The notes: a model not told the origin generated them from the letters alone. Positions 49,029 to 59,703 are shown, counted from the stretch's first letter. The stretch is 64,000 nucleotides of DNA from Nitrosovibrio tenuis (GCF_900109785.1 NZ_FOBH01000004.1:62001-126000); one strand, 5' to 3'. Made by a program: numbers and translations.

Positions 49029-49228
49029 TTGCGGCCCGTATCGCTGGTGGACCTGCGAATGCAAGACTCGATATAGCGTTCCAAGTCTTGCAGCCTGTAG
49101 CGCACTGCTCGGGAGCCGATCTTGATGAATGGCACCTTCGCTCCGGCCCAGCGGTCGCGTTCAAGGAACGCTTCACTGACGCCCAGGCATAAAGCGGCTT
49201 CTTTGGTATTAAGTAAATTCTGTTGCAT
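49025..49228 (-). CDS. AlpA-like helix-turn-helix regulator of element B
   Basis: 67 residues from ATG 49228 ([20 protein letters not shown]); the open frame to 49285 is not supported. From [16 protein letters not shown] onward it is almost the same as the element A protein. Likely excisionase or int/rep activator; overlaps the replication gene by 4 nt. The 384-bp gap to the next gene (49229-49612) is AT-rich, with a TTTTTTTAT/ATAAATTTTTT stretch near 49531-49555, and presumably carries divergent promoters. Confidence 0.85.
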   Translation of the reverse strand: MQQNLLNTKEAALCLGVSEAFLERDRWAGAKVPFIKIGSRAVRYRLQDLERYIESCIRRSTSDTGRK

Positions 49229-49612
49229 GCTTCTGTCCCCACAAGTTGTTAAAAGGCGGAGAAAGAATGCGATAAATTGGAGCAAGAAGGAACGTCCTGT
49301 TACAGTCTATTGACAAATGAAGGGTTTTGTGTGGAAAACCTAAATGAAGAGGAAATAAATATATCCATTTGATTTATCATCGTTTCTACATCTGAGAGAT
49401 TGACGTATGGCTTGTAGTTGACGTAAAAACAACAGTCTTTTGGCAACTCAAAGTCACCCTAATTTCGGATACTTTTGAAAAAGAGGCATTAATCCCCTTT
49501 TATTCGAAGCTTAAAAGCGACTTTTTCGTAAAAAAAATAAATTTTTTATCAAAAAAATCGAATACGGGGCTTAAGCTAGCGACACAAAATTTTGGAAAGG
49601 ATTAGGTGCAGA

Positions 49613-49903
49613 ATGGGACAAGCAAAATTACGTGGCAGCAGGGAAGAAAGAATTGCACAAGGCAAAGCGAGAAAACGACCACCCGAAAAAGGGGGCTATG
49701 TCTCGACAAAAAACCCGATTGGCATGCGCTTTGTGGTTGAAGATGTGACGCTTGATGAGGATGAAGAGGGTTTTTTTCTGGTTCAGGTGATCGATGAATC
49801 TAGTGATGATGATACGAGTGCGTTGGGTGATGAGCTTGATCCAGAGGAATGGTTTACGTTAGTGGACCGATATGGGTTAGTTAAGTCTGAAGCAAAGATG
49901 TAG
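49613..49903 (+). CDS. Small acidic protein of unknown function, element B cargo
   Basis: 96 residues from ATG 49613 (TTG 49592 in frame is possible). The basic N-terminus MGQAKLRGSREERIAQGKAR resembles the opening of several small unknown proteins; the rest is strongly acidic (VTLDEDEEGFFLVQVIDESS). Only gene on the plus strand in element B. Convergent with the next gene. Function unknown. Confidence 0.6.
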   Translation: MGQAKLRGSREERIAQGKARKRPPEKGGYVSTKNPIGMRFVVEDVTLDEDEEGFFLVQVIDESSDDDTSALGDELDPEEWFTLVDRYGLVKSEAKM

Positions 49904-49997
49904 GAGTCAAGATTTGATCTGGACGTTGGTTGTCGAATTCAAATTACCGTTTCAACATATCTCACGGAAACTTTATTGATGGTGCATCTACAAGCGA

Positions 49998-51023
49998 TTA
50001 TGCGTAGTGTTCGTGCGCCCGGAACAGGTACGAAAACGCGCCAACATTAACTGCCTCCGGGCTTTCCAGTCCCAAAATGGAACCAGCTCCTGCAAGGGCT
50101 GCGCCAAGGAGATCACCCGAGGCCGCGGTCCACATTGCTCCCGTGAAGGCAAGCGCAAAGGACGCAGGTTTTCTCCATGCCTTTCGGGACCTTCGCTTCA
50201 GCTCGCTTGCCATCTTGTCTAATTGCGCTTGTCGATCCTCAAATGCAAGCTCCTTTTGTTCCTTCGACATACGGCTGAGCTCGTAAGCGAATCGGCGCAC
50301 CGACCGCCGATACTCCGTGAATGCGTCACTATTCTCGCGTCGAAATGCGAGAACCTCATCGATTGGAACGGGACCCAAATCTACCATGACGGTATTAAGA
50401 TCAAACGTGATTACCTGGCCGTGAGACGGGGCAGTGGGCAGCGACAGCATATCTGCGAGAGCAGCGATAAGAAGTGGCCGATCTGTCACGGGTTCTAGGC
50501 TAACGTTCCGGTTGGCTCCGTATTGCCGCAATATTTGCGAAAGAAGGGTCAGAATAAGCGATCGCACCATGGGATGCATCGGAATGGAACGCCCGTCCTC
50601 GGTATCGCGTGCCAGTCCTCGTTTCTTAAGTTGCCCGAATATCATGTCTGCAAGCTTCTCATCGCCATAATACCCAAGGCGTGATCGCGATAATGCATCG
50701 AACGCTGTGGAATCCTTTGCGAGCGAGTCAAGCGCCCCGGAGACGATAATGTCGGAGAGAATATATCCAAGTTGCTCCGTCGCCTCCTTTCCAACTGCTT
50801 CTTCGGCCTTGATGACGTGGAGGAGACCATGCTTTTCAAGTCCCACAACAATCGCAGGATCAAAATGCTCAAGCTTGTCTTGCATGTACTCGGGAACAAG
50901 GAGAGCAATTCCGTCGAAGAACAAGATTAAATTCTTCACCCAGTCTCCGCGTTTCCAGATCGGATTCGGGTAATAGAAGGCGAGTTCGGGTAAATCTGGC
51001 TTCGATGTCACAGTAATGTCCAA
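49998..51023 (-). CDS. Unknown 341-residue protein with hydrophobic C-terminus, element B cargo
   Basis: I do not recognise a named family. Features: an N-terminal FYYPNPIWKRGDWVKNLILF segment, a helical middle, a charged probable coiled coil (residues about 240-285, RMSKEQKELAFEDRQAQLDK) and an Ala/Gly-rich hydrophobic segment (FALAFTGAMWTAASGDLLGA then ALAGAGSILGL) near the end. It occupies the slot between alpA and integrase. A membrane-acting or defence role is possible but not shown. Confidence 0.6.
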   Translation of the reverse strand: MDITVTSKPDLPELAFYYPNPIWKRGDWVKNLILFFDGIALLVPEYMQDKLEHFDPAIVVGLEKHGLLHVIKAEEAVGKEATEQLGYILSDIIVSGALDSLAKDSTAFDALSRSRLGYYGDEKLADMIFGQLKKRGLARDTEDGRSIPMHPMVRSLILTLLSQILRQYGANRNVSLEPVTDRPLLIAALADMLSLPTAPSHGQVITFDLNTVMVDLGPVPIDEVLAFRRENSDAFTEYRRSVRRFAYELSRMSKEQKELAFEDRQAQLDKMASELKRRSRKAWRKPASFALAFTGAMWTAASGDLLGAALAGAGSILGLESPEAVNVGAFSYLFRAHEHYA

Positions 51024-51225
51024 TCGCTACACATAGCAGTTAATACAGCTCTGGCGCCCCAATATCAAATAGTGGCGATATCCCCGAAGCCCTGTCTCCA
51101 TGTGCCTCAGTCACGGCTGGTCGGTGCCGAAAATTGTTTCTTCCACCGACGCCCGACAGGGGACATGCAAAGCTAACCTCAATTTTCAAGAGATGAAAAC
51201 TCTGCTTTTCGGATTAACTCGACGA

Positions 51226-52455
51226 TTATGAAGCATATGAACGAATGCTTCCAAGTATGTGATCGGTGATCCGCTGCATGGGCTCCCTCAACCGCTCCAC
51301 ATCATTGACAATATAGCCCGCAGTGACGTCGCTGCTCATTTTGTGATTCACAAGCCGCTTTATAGCATAAGCGGAAATGTCGATACTTTCAGCAATGGTG
51401 ATATAGCTCCGCCTTAGATCATGAAGCGTAAACGAGACTTCGGATGCTTCAATCACTTTTTGAACTTGAGTACGAGGCTCAACCAAATATCCGCTCTTTC
51501 CCTTTCCTTCAAAAACATAATCAGAATCTGATGTAGCTTTCCTATTCTGCAAAAGGTCGTAGAGGAAATCCGTTAGTGGCAAGGTCAATGGTTGTCGGTT
51601 TTTAGTATCACTGATTGTAATCGACCGACCTCCTAGATCGACGTCGGACCATTTTAACGTTGCCGCTTCCTTACGGCGCAATCCTGTAAACAACAAGAAA
51701 AGCAGATAATCGGCAACAAGGGCAGACTGTTGCGAGTAATTGTCATTTTTAAGCGACACGACGCCTCGATACCATTGGGCAAGTTGGTGAGGTTTTATGA
51801 CCGTCTGGCGTCGCCCGACTCGATACCATGCACGGGTTTGTGTAAGTCGCACAACCGGGTTTTCTCGCAAAATGGAATTACCGTTGCCATCCTCGTATTG
51901 CGCGAGCGCGAAATTGAACAATGCCCGTAAAAAGCGCATGGCTAAGTTAGCGTAAGCTTCGCCGTTTTCTGTGCCCATCTTGGTATGACGTTTGGCAATC
52001 ATCTCCTTGCTGATGTCAACCAGAGGTTTATTTTGCCAATCAAGGAAAGCAACTTTCATTAGCCGCTTGTAATCGTAAAGTGTGCGCGGCTTGAGGCTCT
52101 TTCTCGCAAGGAGGAAATCATCGAAGGCTTTTTGTAGTGTTGTGGCTTGCAGTTCCTTTTGCTTCTTTTCCGCAATAGGATTGCTTCCAACAGCAATCTG
52201 ACCTAGCAGCTTATGAGCTTCCTTTCTGGCTTGCTCTACAGTCAATTCGGGATATCGGCCAAGGGTAAGCCGTTTTACTTTGCCGTCGATACGTTTTTCC
52301 AAAATGAACGACTTGGCGCCAGAGGTAGTAATGCGGACCGCGAAACCCTTGAGTTCGGAATCGCGGGTAAAGGTCTGCCCAGCTACGGGGGCATTCAACC
52401 TATCCACGACAGATTTTGTGATCCTAACCGGAATTGCTGAGGCGGGTGTAGACAC
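51226..52455 (-). CDS. int: P4-type tyrosine integrase of element B
   Basis: 409 residues: N-terminal DUF4102-like domain (TKSVVDRLNAPVAGQTFTRD), core-binding domain, and catalytic residues in LLFTGLRRKEA (Arg), FTLHDLRRSYI (His, Arg), LVNHK (His) and DVTAGYI (Tyr). Clearly homologous to the element A integrase but diverged, consistent with a different tRNA target. It ends normally after PMQRITDHILGSIRSYAS without the repeat-encoded tail. Confidence 0.92.
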   Translation of the reverse strand: MSTPASAIPVRITKSVVDRLNAPVAGQTFTRDSELKGFAVRITTSGAKSFILEKRIDGKVKRLTLGRYPELTVEQARKEAHKLLGQIAVGSNPIAEKKQKELQATTLQKAFDDFLLARKSLKPRTLYDYKRLMKVAFLDWQNKPLVDISKEMIAKRHTKMGTENGEAYANLAMRFLRALFNFALAQYEDGNGNSILRENPVVRLTQTRAWYRVGRRQTVIKPHQLAQWYRGVVSLKNDNYSQQSALVADYLLFLLFTGLRRKEAATLKWSDVDLGGRSITISDTKNRQPLTLPLTDFLYDLLQNRKATSDSDYVFEGKGKSGYLVEPRTQVQKVIEASEVSFTLHDLRRSYITIAESIDISAYAIKRLVNHKMSSDVTAGYIVNDVERLREPMQRITDHILGSIRSYAS

Positions 52456-52471
52456 GTTTTAACTTCCTTTA

Positions 52472-52489
52472 TGTAGACACAGTGTAGAC
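52472..52489 (+). repeat. Arm-type integrase site, right end of element B
   Basis: TGTAGACACAGTGTAGAC matches 43416-43433 (TGTAGAC boxes 11 bp apart) and lies 119 bp before attR, directly upstream of int. A further GTGTAGACAC overlaps the int start at about 52446. Confidence 0.6.
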
Positions 52490-52608
52490 AGGATGTGTCA
52501 AACTGCGGGCGGAAGTTTAAAACAATGTCAGTAAGAAAAGCAAATGAAAACAGTTGGTTTAATGCTTATTCAGGTATTTTCAAACAAGCTCTAACAGTGC
52601 TAATTAGA

Positions 52609-52655
52609 ATTCGTAATCAGTAGGTCGGAGGTTCGACTCCTCTCAACAGCACCAA
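52609..52655 (+). repeat. attR of element B (tRNA-Thr 3' fragment)
   Basis: 47-bp exact copy of the tRNA-Thr 3' part without a 5' half; not a functional tRNA. Confidence 0.93.
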
Positions 52656-52665
52656 AAAAAAATAG

Positions 52666-52968
52666 TTAGTAAAATAACAAGCCCGCCTCTAACGTTAATA
52701 GGCGATCGCGGTTTATGGTCAGTATTGCGTAAGCAAAATCCCTTGCTGTTTGTGACATTAACTTGTCTGCGACGCTCGCGAGTACATCGGTAAAGTCGAA
52801 ATTCCTGAGAGCGTACAGGCGATCAAGCCAATATAACGCTGCCCTGGTGTTTGCTTTTGTGCACTCATTGAAAGCACTCAAGGTGCTCATTGTTCTTGTG
52901 CTCATCCCATCTTCGAAAAAAACCCGACCGTGCTTTTGTGACATAACTTTGTACGGGATAGCCTCCAT
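52666..52968 (-). CDS. Possible 100-residue hypothetical protein next to attR
   Basis: Reads as a plausible helical soluble protein (NTRAALYWLDRLYALRNFDF, VADKLMSQTARDFAYAILTI). No family recognised, no strong start signal, and a plus-strand frame overlaps it. It lies just outside element B. The rest of 52969-53310 shows no gene. Confidence 0.35.
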   Translation of the reverse strand: MEAIPYKVMSQKHGRVFFEDGMSTRTMSTLSAFNECTKANTRAALYWLDRLYALRNFDFTDVLASVADKLMSQTARDFAYAILTINRDRLLTLEAGLLFY

Positions 52969-53310
52969 CTTTTGTTTTTAGCCGTGCGATTCGCTTTTGT
53001 AGTAGCCCCAATTGAACCGGACACGCATGCACAGATGATAGGAAATGGCATACGCCTGATACTATGCATAGTGCTTCTGGATTTGAACGTATTGAAGCCG
53101 TCACCGGAGGTCGAGCGCCGCAGGCGCTGAAGCCTTAATGAGAAATTGAAAGCTGTCGAGGAATCTCGCTTGCCGGGCATGACGGTCTCGTATGTGCGTA
53201 AGCGTACGGAAAAAGCCGCCCGTTTAAAATATAAAAAAGCCTCAAAGATATAGCTGGGGCAATAACACCAAGGCTGAGCTCGAACTTCTCATTGATTCGC
53301 GGAGCATGAA

Positions 53311-53646
53311 ATGACAATTATGAAAACTGTATTGGCGGCAATCAGCATAGTTGCAATGTTCAGTATGATGCCCCCGGCTTTTGCGCAACACCCAGGATTG
53401 GTTAGCGTAGATATTCGAAACGTTGCGGATAATATTGCCAAGAACATCAATGTTGATGTCAGTCAGGTTCCTGCGATGGTTGAGGTCAAGGCTAACGTAG
53501 CTGCACATGTATGTGAGGTGGCGGAAAGTGTTTTAGCAGCCCATCAAAAAAGTGCGAGCGCGAGCTGCATAGCTAAAATCACTTCCCCAGCCCTCGACCT
53601 GATTGTGGAGCAACAAGTAAAGGGTATTACCAAACCGCGTCCCTAA
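53311..53646 (+). CDS. Small exported protein of unknown function
   Basis: 111 residues, GGAG 7 nt before the ATG. Signal peptide MKTVLAAISIVAMFSMMPPA with cleavage after AFA. The mature part has VDIRNVADNIAKNINVDVSQ and two cysteines (HVCEVAES, ASCIAKI). Function unknown; ends into the IS3 relic. Confidence 0.6.
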   Translation: MTIMKTVLAAISIVAMFSMMPPAFAQHPGLVSVDIRNVADNIAKNINVDVSQVPAMVEVKANVAAHVCEVAESVLAAHQKSASASCIAKITSPALDLIVEQQVKGITKPRP

Positions 53647-53675
53647 GGCCGCGTCGAAGCACGACTTTTCATTAA

Positions 53676-53946
53676 CCCTTCCCACCCCTTGTGCGATAGT
53701 GGGATACGTGCGGTGATAAAACTGCCGCCATTTCGCGATTAATATTTTAGCGTCGTGCGGCGTTACGAACCGTTCGCGATTGAGGTATTCATCGCGTAAC
53801 TTACCGTTGAAGCTTCCACAAATCCATTTCGCCAGGGCTGCCCGGCTCGATATGAGTGAGCCCGACGTTCTGATCTCGGAGCTTGTCATCACGGCTGTAG
53901 CAGTAAAATCCGCCCCGTTGTTCAGCCGCGGCGGATTATGCGGCAT
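53676..53946 (-). pseudogene. IS3-family transposase (orfB) remnant
   Basis: The minus-strand frame contains ICGSFNGKLRDEYLNRERFV followed by AKILIAKWRQFYHRTYPT, matching the end of the IS3 integrase core (ESFNGKLRDELLNRE type), preceded by LNNGADFTATAV, equivalent to the DNGPEF catalytic-Asp segment. The parts between are garbled, the upstream half is missing and the reading runs on without a proper end, so it is inactive. Confidence 0.7.
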
Positions 53947-53972
53947 AATTCATCCTTTTCAGTTTCGCTGTG

Positions 53973-54518
53973 ATGAATGTTGCCCGGTCGTCTGGATGGT
54001 ATCCCGCCCTATCTTCGCTATCCCCCCGCGCTCGCGGCTGGCTGGAGAATCGCGGCTCCCTTACTCAGCTCATCCAGCAGCGTTGCCACGGCGATTTTCG
54101 GGTTAAACCGGTGTTCCAGTCCCTTGCCAGGGCGTTTCATGATGAGCTTGCCGTGATGAACCTGCGCCGGGACGAACTGGCGCTGGTGCGCGAAGTGTAT
54201 TTGTATTGCGGCGATACGCCGGTGGTCTTTGCCCACTCGGTGGTGGCGAGAGAGAATCTCCTCGGCGCATGGCGCGGGTTGAGCGGCCTTGGCAACCGGT
54301 CGCTGGGTACCGTTTTGTTTACCAATCCTGTGGTGAAGCGTACGCCGCTTCGGTTCAAAAAATTGACTCCAGCGCATCCGCTTTTCAGCCGAGCCTGCCA
54401 AAAACTTCAGGCAAAGCCTTCCAGTCTATGGGCCCGCCGTTCTCGGTTCAGTCTGCACGGTCAATCCATATTGGTTACCGAGGTATTTCTTCCTTCCATT
54501 CTTGAGTTGGCCTTATGA
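53973..54518 (+). CDS. ubiC: Chorismate lyase UbiC
   Basis: Converts chorismate to 4-hydroxybenzoate for ubiquinone. 181 residues from ATG 53973 (GTG three bases earlier also open). Family segments [20 protein letters not shown] and [19 protein letters not shown] are present, with Glu in the REV and the C-terminal TEVFLPS. Overlaps ubiA by 4 nt. Confidence 0.92.
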   Translation: MNVARSSGWYPALSSLSPRARGWLENRGSLTQLIQQRCHGDFRVKPVFQSLARAFHDELAVMNLRRDELALVREVYLYCGDTPVVFAHSVVARENLLGAWRGLSGLGNRSLGTVLFTNPVVKRTPLRFKKLTPAHPLFSRACQKLQAKPSSLWARRSRFSLHGQSILVTEVFLPSILELAL

Positions 54519-55399
54519 CGCTGACACCGATGACACTGACTCAGCGCCTCGGCTATTACGAAAAACTGATGCGGCTCGACAAGCCTATCGGTATTCTGTT
54601 GCTGCTATGGCCCACACTCTGGGGTTTATGGCTGGCTGCGAATGGATTTCCGAGCATGAACGTCCTGGCAATATTCATACTGGGCACGATCCTGATGCGT
54701 TCCGCCGGCTGCGTCGTCAACGATTATGCCGATCGCAATTTCGATGGGCATGTCGAGCGTACCAAAAATCGTCCATTGGCGGTCCGGGCGGTGAGCACAA
54801 AGGAAGCGCTGCTGCTCGCGGCTGGGTTGAGCCTGGTGGCGTTTCTGCTGATCCAGCCGCTCAACCGGCTGACCATCGAACTCTCATTCGTCGCCCTGTT
54901 CCTTGCGGCCAGCTATCCCTTCACCAAGCGCTTTTTTGCCATGCCGCAAGCGTACCTCGGCATTGCGTTCAGCTTTGGAATTCCCATGGCTTTTGCCGCG
55001 CAGACGGGCGAGGTGCCGTTTCTGGCATGGTTCATGATGGCGGCCAACCTGCTGTGGGTGATCGCCTACGATACGGAATATGCCATGGTGGATAAGGTGG
55101 ATGATCTCAAGATCGGCATCAAGACTTCCGCCATTACCTTCGGCCGTTATGATGTAGCGGGCGTGATGCTGTGTCATGGCGCTTTCCTGAGTGCCATGGT
55201 TTTCATCGGGCTGATCCAGAAACTGGGCGTTATTTATTATGCGGGCCTTGCGGTTGCGCTGGGGCTGATACTGTATCAATACCGGCTGATTCACGATCGC
55301 GACCGGGGGCACTGCTTCAAAGCCTTTCTGCATAACAACTGGGTAGGCGCAACGATATTTGCCGGCATTGCGCTGGACTACATGATAAAAAACAATTAA
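54515..55399 (+). CDS. ubiA: 4-hydroxybenzoate polyprenyltransferase UbiA
   Basis: Membrane enzyme joining the polyprenyl chain to 4-hydroxybenzoate. 294 residues, about eight transmembrane helices; both Asp-rich motifs are visible: [19 protein letters not shown] and [17 protein letters not shown]. Second gene of ubiC-ubiA-ubiD. Confidence 0.96.
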   Translation: MTLTPMTLTQRLGYYEKLMRLDKPIGILLLLWPTLWGLWLAANGFPSMNVLAIFILGTILMRSAGCVVNDYADRNFDGHVERTKNRPLAVRAVSTKEALLLAAGLSLVAFLLIQPLNRLTIELSFVALFLAASYPFTKRFFAMPQAYLGIAFSFGIPMAFAAQTGEVPFLAWFMMAANLLWVIAYDTEYAMVDKVDDLKIGIKTSAITFGRYDVAGVMLCHGAFLSAMVFIGLIQKLGVIYYAGLAVALGLILYQYRLIHDRDRGHCFKAFLHNNWVGATIFAGIALDYMIKNN

Positions 55400-55408
55400 G
55401 CGTGCCGC

Positions 55409-56872
55409 ATGAAGTATAAGGATCTACGCGATTTTATTGCCCAGCTGGAGAGTCAGGGCGAGCTCAAGCGCATCACCGCCGAGATCGATCCCCATCTGGA
55501 AATGACCGAAATCTGCGATCGCGTGTTGAAAGCGGGCGGACCTGCCATCCTGTTCGAGAAACCCAAGGGTCATGCGATTCCCGTGCTGGGCAATCTATTC
55601 GGCACACCTCGGCGCGTAGCGATGGGCATGGGGCAGGATTCGGTCGAGGCATTGCGGGAGGTCGGCAAGCTCCTCGCCTATTTGAAAGAACCTGATCCGC
55701 CGAAGGGCATGAAGGACGCATGGGAAAAACTGCCCGTGCTGAAACAGGTGCTCAACATGGCGCCGAAGGAGCTTTCGCGGGCGCCTTGCCAGGATATCGT
55801 ATGGGAAGGGAAAGACGTGGATCTCGGCAGGCTGCCGATCCAGACGTGCTGGCCCGGCGATGTAGGGCCGCTGATCACCTGGGGATTGACCGTCACCAAA
55901 GGGCCGCACAAGACGCGGCAGAACCTGGGCATTTATCGCCAGCAGGTGATCGGCCCCAACAAGGTCATCATGCGCTGGCTCGCCCATCGCGGCGGGGCGC
56001 TGGATTATCGCGAGTTCTGCCAAGTCAATCCAGGCCAGCCTTATCCCATCGCGGTGGCGCTCGGGGCCGATCCGGCGACGATACTCGGCGCGGTGACGCC
56101 GGTGCCGGACAGCTTGAGCGAATATCAATTCGCCGGACTGCTGCGCGGAGCGAAAACCGAGATTGTCAAATGCCTGAGCCACGGCTTGCAGGTTCCCGCC
56201 AGCGCGGAGATCGTACTGGAAGGTTACATTTATCCGAATGAAACGGCCGTCGAAGGCCCGTACGGCGACCACACGGGCTACTACAACGAACAGGAGACCT
56301 TCCCCGTATTTACAATAGAGCGGATCACCATGCGGCGCGACCCGATCTATCACTCCACCTATACCGGTAAACCGCCGGACGAACCCGCCATACTCGGCGT
56401 GGCGCTCAATGAAGTGTTCGTGCCGCTGCTTCAAAAGCAGTTTACCGAGATCGTCGATTTCTACCTGCCGCCTGAGGGCTGCTCCTATCGCATGGCGGTG
56501 GTGAGCATGAAAAAGCAGTATGCGGGCCACGCCAAGCGCGTCATGTTCGGCGTATGGAGCTTTCTGCGCCAGTTCATGTACACCAAATTCATTATTGTGA
56601 CCGATGATGACGTTAATATCCGTGACTGGAAGGAAGTCATCTGGGCCATTACCACGCGCGTCGATCCCGCGCGAGATACGCTGATTGTGGAAAACACTCC
56701 GATTGATTACCTTGACTTCGCCAGCCCGGTATCCGGCCTGGGCGGAAAAATGGGGCTGGACGCCACCAACAAGTGGCCGGGCGAGACCAGCCGCGAATGG
56801 GGTAAGCCGATTGCGATGGACAAGGCAGTAAAGACGAAAGTGGATGGGATTTGGAACGAGTTGGGGTTGTGA
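55409..56872 (+). CDS. ubiD: Prenylated-FMN decarboxylase UbiD
   Basis: Decarboxylates 3-polyprenyl-4-hydroxybenzoate with prenylated FMN. 487 residues; [20 protein letters not shown] start, the prFMN-binding [20 protein letters not shown] region and the Glu-containing [16 protein letters not shown] segment are conserved. 9 nt after ubiA. Confidence 0.97.
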   Translation: MKYKDLRDFIAQLESQGELKRITAEIDPHLEMTEICDRVLKAGGPAILFEKPKGHAIPVLGNLFGTPRRVAMGMGQDSVEALREVGKLLAYLKEPDPPKGMKDAWEKLPVLKQVLNMAPKELSRAPCQDIVWEGKDVDLGRLPIQTCWPGDVGPLITWGLTVTKGPHKTRQNLGIYRQQVIGPNKVIMRWLAHRGGALDYREFCQVNPGQPYPIAVALGADPATILGAVTPVPDSLSEYQFAGLLRGAKTEIVKCLSHGLQVPASAEIVLEGYIYPNETAVEGPYGDHTGYYNEQETFPVFTIERITMRRDPIYHSTYTGKPPDEPAILGVALNEVFVPLLQKQFTEIVDFYLPPEGCSYRMAVVSMKKQYAGHAKRVMFGVWSFLRQFMYTKFIIVTDDDVNIRDWKEVIWAITTRVDPARDTLIVENTPIDYLDFASPVSGLGGKMGLDATNKWPGETSREWGKPIAMDKAVKTKVDGIWNELGL

Positions 56873-57256
56873 ATGGCTTTCAGCCTCTACCTGCTGCTAG
56901 CGGTAATATCAGGGCGTACTATTTATTAGGTTCAAACCTAATTTAATAAATTCTGTTCGGTTGAGTATACTTTCTTAACGGTTGAGTGCCTCGCGTCAGG
57001 ATGATGAGGATCACTCGCCAACACTATTCTTTGCGCATGAACGACGACAGCAAGGTTAGGCTTACGTTTCACGCCCTCCAGCCTGCCGATGCTATGCAAA
57101 GTGAGTGCTCTGGCCTACCTGATGCTGTTCGCTCTAATATGCTAAAACTCTAAAGGGGTCTTAGACGTAAGTCCGCATCTGGAGCGCCTGCAACGATAGC
57201 CATCGGTAGCTAACCCGTCTGCCTGAGAAGGTTTGATAAACTTTCCGGTGGACCGA
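56873..57256. other. Gene-free gap after ubiD
   Basis: No supported gene, RNA or strong repeat. Contains an inverted TTAGGTT-CAAACCTAA (56927-56942) shortly after ubiD, which may be a weak terminator. Confidence 0.4.
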
Positions 57257-58615
57257 TCATATCCATCGCGCCCACAATCTCGCTCCAAGCTCTTTCAGGC
57301 GCATGCTAATCGAACGCTGGCGCCACTTCTCAAGCGTCACAAGGCTGGAAGATTCGATATCCTTGTCGAACATCGCTTTCATTTGGACACCAAACTCTTG
57401 CCCAAGGACCACCGCGTTGATCTCTTGGTTAAGTTCTGCACTGAGCCAGTCGAGATTGGTTGAGCCTACAGTGGACCAGACGCCATCGATAAGCGCGGTC
57501 TTCGCGTGCAACACAGCGTCCTCCCGCTCATAAATCTTCACTCCCGCGCTCAGCAGTTCGTCATAATAGGAACGTGAAGCGTAAAAAACCATAACCGAAT
57601 CGGTCTTGCTGGGCAACAGCAAGCGCACGTCAACATTGCGGCGGGCAGCGTGCTGCAGGGCAGCCAGTATCCGTGGGTCAGGCACGAAGTATGCATTAGT
57701 GATATACGCGTAAGTTTCGGCATTATTGATGGCCGACAGCAGCGTAATGTAGATGGGGTTGAAGGGCTCATCAGGCGAACTGCTGAGGGCACGCACTACT
57801 TCATTCCCTTTATGGCCAATCGCCGGGAAAAAGGTTTTCGGTGCCAGTGGTTCTCCGTTCTGTTTTTCCCAGGTCGCCAGGAACAATCGTTGAAATTCGC
57901 TGACGATGGGCCCTTCCAATCGCAGATGTGTGTCGCGCCAGGGTTGATTATCTTTGGTGGGTGGTTTCGACCTGAATGACCCGCTGGAATACACGCTGCT
58001 GATATTCACGCCTCCAACGAAAGCGATCTGGCCATCCACTACCAGCAGCTTGCGATGATCACGCCCCACCTCCCATTTCTTACGAGGCGTCAAGGGGTTA
58101 AGAGGGTTGAATTCCAGCACGTTGATGCCGCTGTCTCTCATTGACTCGAAAAATTCCGTGGGCGTATCGCTCGAGCCAATACTGTCGTAAATGAAATTCA
58201 CCTGTACGCCTGTCTTTTGCTTGGCGATCAACACAGCTGCGAAGCGGCGGCCCACCTCGTCGTCTTCAATGCTGTAGGTTTCCATGTTGATGTGATCTTT
58301 TGCGTCCCGTATCGCCGCATACATCGATTTATAGGTAGTAGGGCCATCAATCAGCAGTGTTACATCGTTACCCGTTACCAACGGGCTTCCCGAAATCTCC
58401 TCAACCTGCGAAAGATGCCTATCAAAGATATTGGTTTTCGGGCTACCGTTTTTGAGTCTGCCTAGTATTTTTTTGCTTACCTGAACTGAAAGCGTACCGC
58501 GCGCGCCATCGATCTGCACGGGGCGGTTTGCATGCGCGGTTTTATCCGGCAATGGCAGCGAACTACAACCGGCCAACAATACTACGCACACTGTCACTGC
58601 AAATTTCGGGGCCAT
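57257..58615 (-). CDS. Phospholipase D / cardiolipin synthase-like lipoprotein
   Basis: 452 residues. Lipobox LLAGC at Cys17, so a membrane-anchored lipoprotein. Two HKD motifs: His187, Lys189, Asp194 (DHRKLLVVDG) and His370, Lys372, Asp377 (HAKTALIDG). The overall plan fits cardiolipin synthase C or a periplasmic PLD; which lipid it acts on is not clear from sequence. Monocistronic. Confidence 0.88.
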   Translation of the reverse strand: MAPKFAVTVCVVLLAGCSSLPLPDKTAHANRPVQIDGARGTLSVQVSKKILGRLKNGSPKTNIFDRHLSQVEEISGSPLVTGNDVTLLIDGPTTYKSMYAAIRDAKDHINMETYSIEDDEVGRRFAAVLIAKQKTGVQVNFIYDSIGSSDTPTEFFESMRDSGINVLEFNPLNPLTPRKKWEVGRDHRKLLVVDGQIAFVGGVNISSVYSSGSFRSKPPTKDNQPWRDTHLRLEGPIVSEFQRLFLATWEKQNGEPLAPKTFFPAIGHKGNEVVRALSSSPDEPFNPIYITLLSAINNAETYAYITNAYFVPDPRILAALQHAARRNVDVRLLLPSKTDSVMVFYASRSYYDELLSAGVKIYEREDAVLHAKTALIDGVWSTVGSTNLDWLSAELNQEINAVVLGQEFGVQMKAMFDKDIESSSLVTLEKWRQRSISMRLKELGARLWARWI

Positions 58616-58819
58616 CAGCTTCCTTTTATAATTTGATATTGCTGATCAGGTTGATTGGAACAAGCCCTTGATGAAGCTTCTCACAGGGAAGGGTTAATCC
58701 CCACATTTATTACGTGGAATTAATGCTTCAGAGATCGTAATGCAAAAATCGTTCCAGCCCTTGCACATCAAATAGTTATGAATATGAATCACTGACAAGT
58801 GTGAAAATTTTCGACAGGC

Positions 58820-59044
58820 CTACTCCTCCTTGCGACCGTTGGGAACCCACCTACAAGAGGCACAAGAGCTGCAAAACGCGGCCATTAGTGCTGCCTGCGC
58901 GGGCGGCTTTTGCCGTAGCGTTCCTTCACATTTGCCCGCGTATGTTCCCTCCGTGTCATACATTCTTGTGATGCCACCCGTAACCATGCTCAGGTTTAAC
59001 GCTGTAATAAACTTGGCAAAAGTCTTACCCTTGTCTAACCTCAT
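58820..59044 (-). CDS. Possible small cysteine-rich protein
   Basis: 74 residues from ATG 59044 (MRLDKGKTFAKFITALNLSM); GGTGGAATT precedes it. Ends with a CSSCASCRW cluster that could bind metal. No family known and a plus-strand frame covers the same DNA. The rest of 58616-59176 shows nothing. Confidence 0.35.
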   Translation of the reverse strand: MRLDKGKTFAKFITALNLSMVTGGITRMYDTEGTYAGKCEGTLRQKPPAQAALMAAFCSSCASCRWVPNGRKEE

Positions 59045-59176
59045 AATTCCACCGCTTGCCTTCCTCCATAGCATTCCGCCCGATAAGGGGATGTGAGGGC
59101 TATATCAGCATATCGCTTCGGGGACCGGCGTGAAGGGCCGTCTTTGCTAAATAATCCATGAGATGGAAATCAAATC

Positions 59177-59485
59177 ATGAATACAAAGCATCTGAGCCAT
59201 ACTTATATAGCGGGTCTGTTCGTGATTGCATTTGCCCCCGTGACAATTGCTCAGTCAGAACAAACCCGCGAACAGGTTAAACAACAGGTCGAGCGGCAGC
59301 AACGGGAGCAGACTCAAGGCAGTGAAGAGGCGACCGACCTTAAAGCTCAACAAAGCGAGCAGACTGAAAACCCTACCATAACGATGGAAGAAGAAAAAAG
59401 GTTACGTCGGCAGCAGCAAATTCAACAACAGCGATTACAGCAGCAGGAAATCGAGGACCGTGCTCAGCGAGACATGTTGCAATAG
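59177..59485 (+). CDS. Exported Gln/Glu-rich small protein
   Basis: 102 residues. A signal peptide (IAGLFVIAFAPVTIA) is followed by an almost purely Q/E/R mature part (REQVKQQVERQQREQTQGSE, RLRRQQQIQQQRLQQQEIED), probably a single long helix or disordered. Periplasmic; function unknown. Confidence 0.6.
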   Translation: MNTKHLSHTYIAGLFVIAFAPVTIAQSEQTREQVKQQVERQQREQTQGSEEATDLKAQQSEQTENPTITMEEEKRLRRQQQIQQQRLQQQEIEDRAQRDMLQ

Positions 59486-59703
59486 GACGACAAGGAATAG
59501 GCTTGCATGGCTGCCGGGTAGGCTAAAGCATGTAAGGATGTGTCGACCGGAGGGGCTGGTAGAAAACTTTTCAGTTGCTGCGATCGGGTCCGGTCATTGA
59601 CGGATTATTTCAGTTGGCTGATGGGTTGCGCTTCATAACCGCTTTGAAGTGAAGAAGGGCAGATTGATCTGCCCATCTCTCATCAATACATTTGCTGGCG
59701 AAC

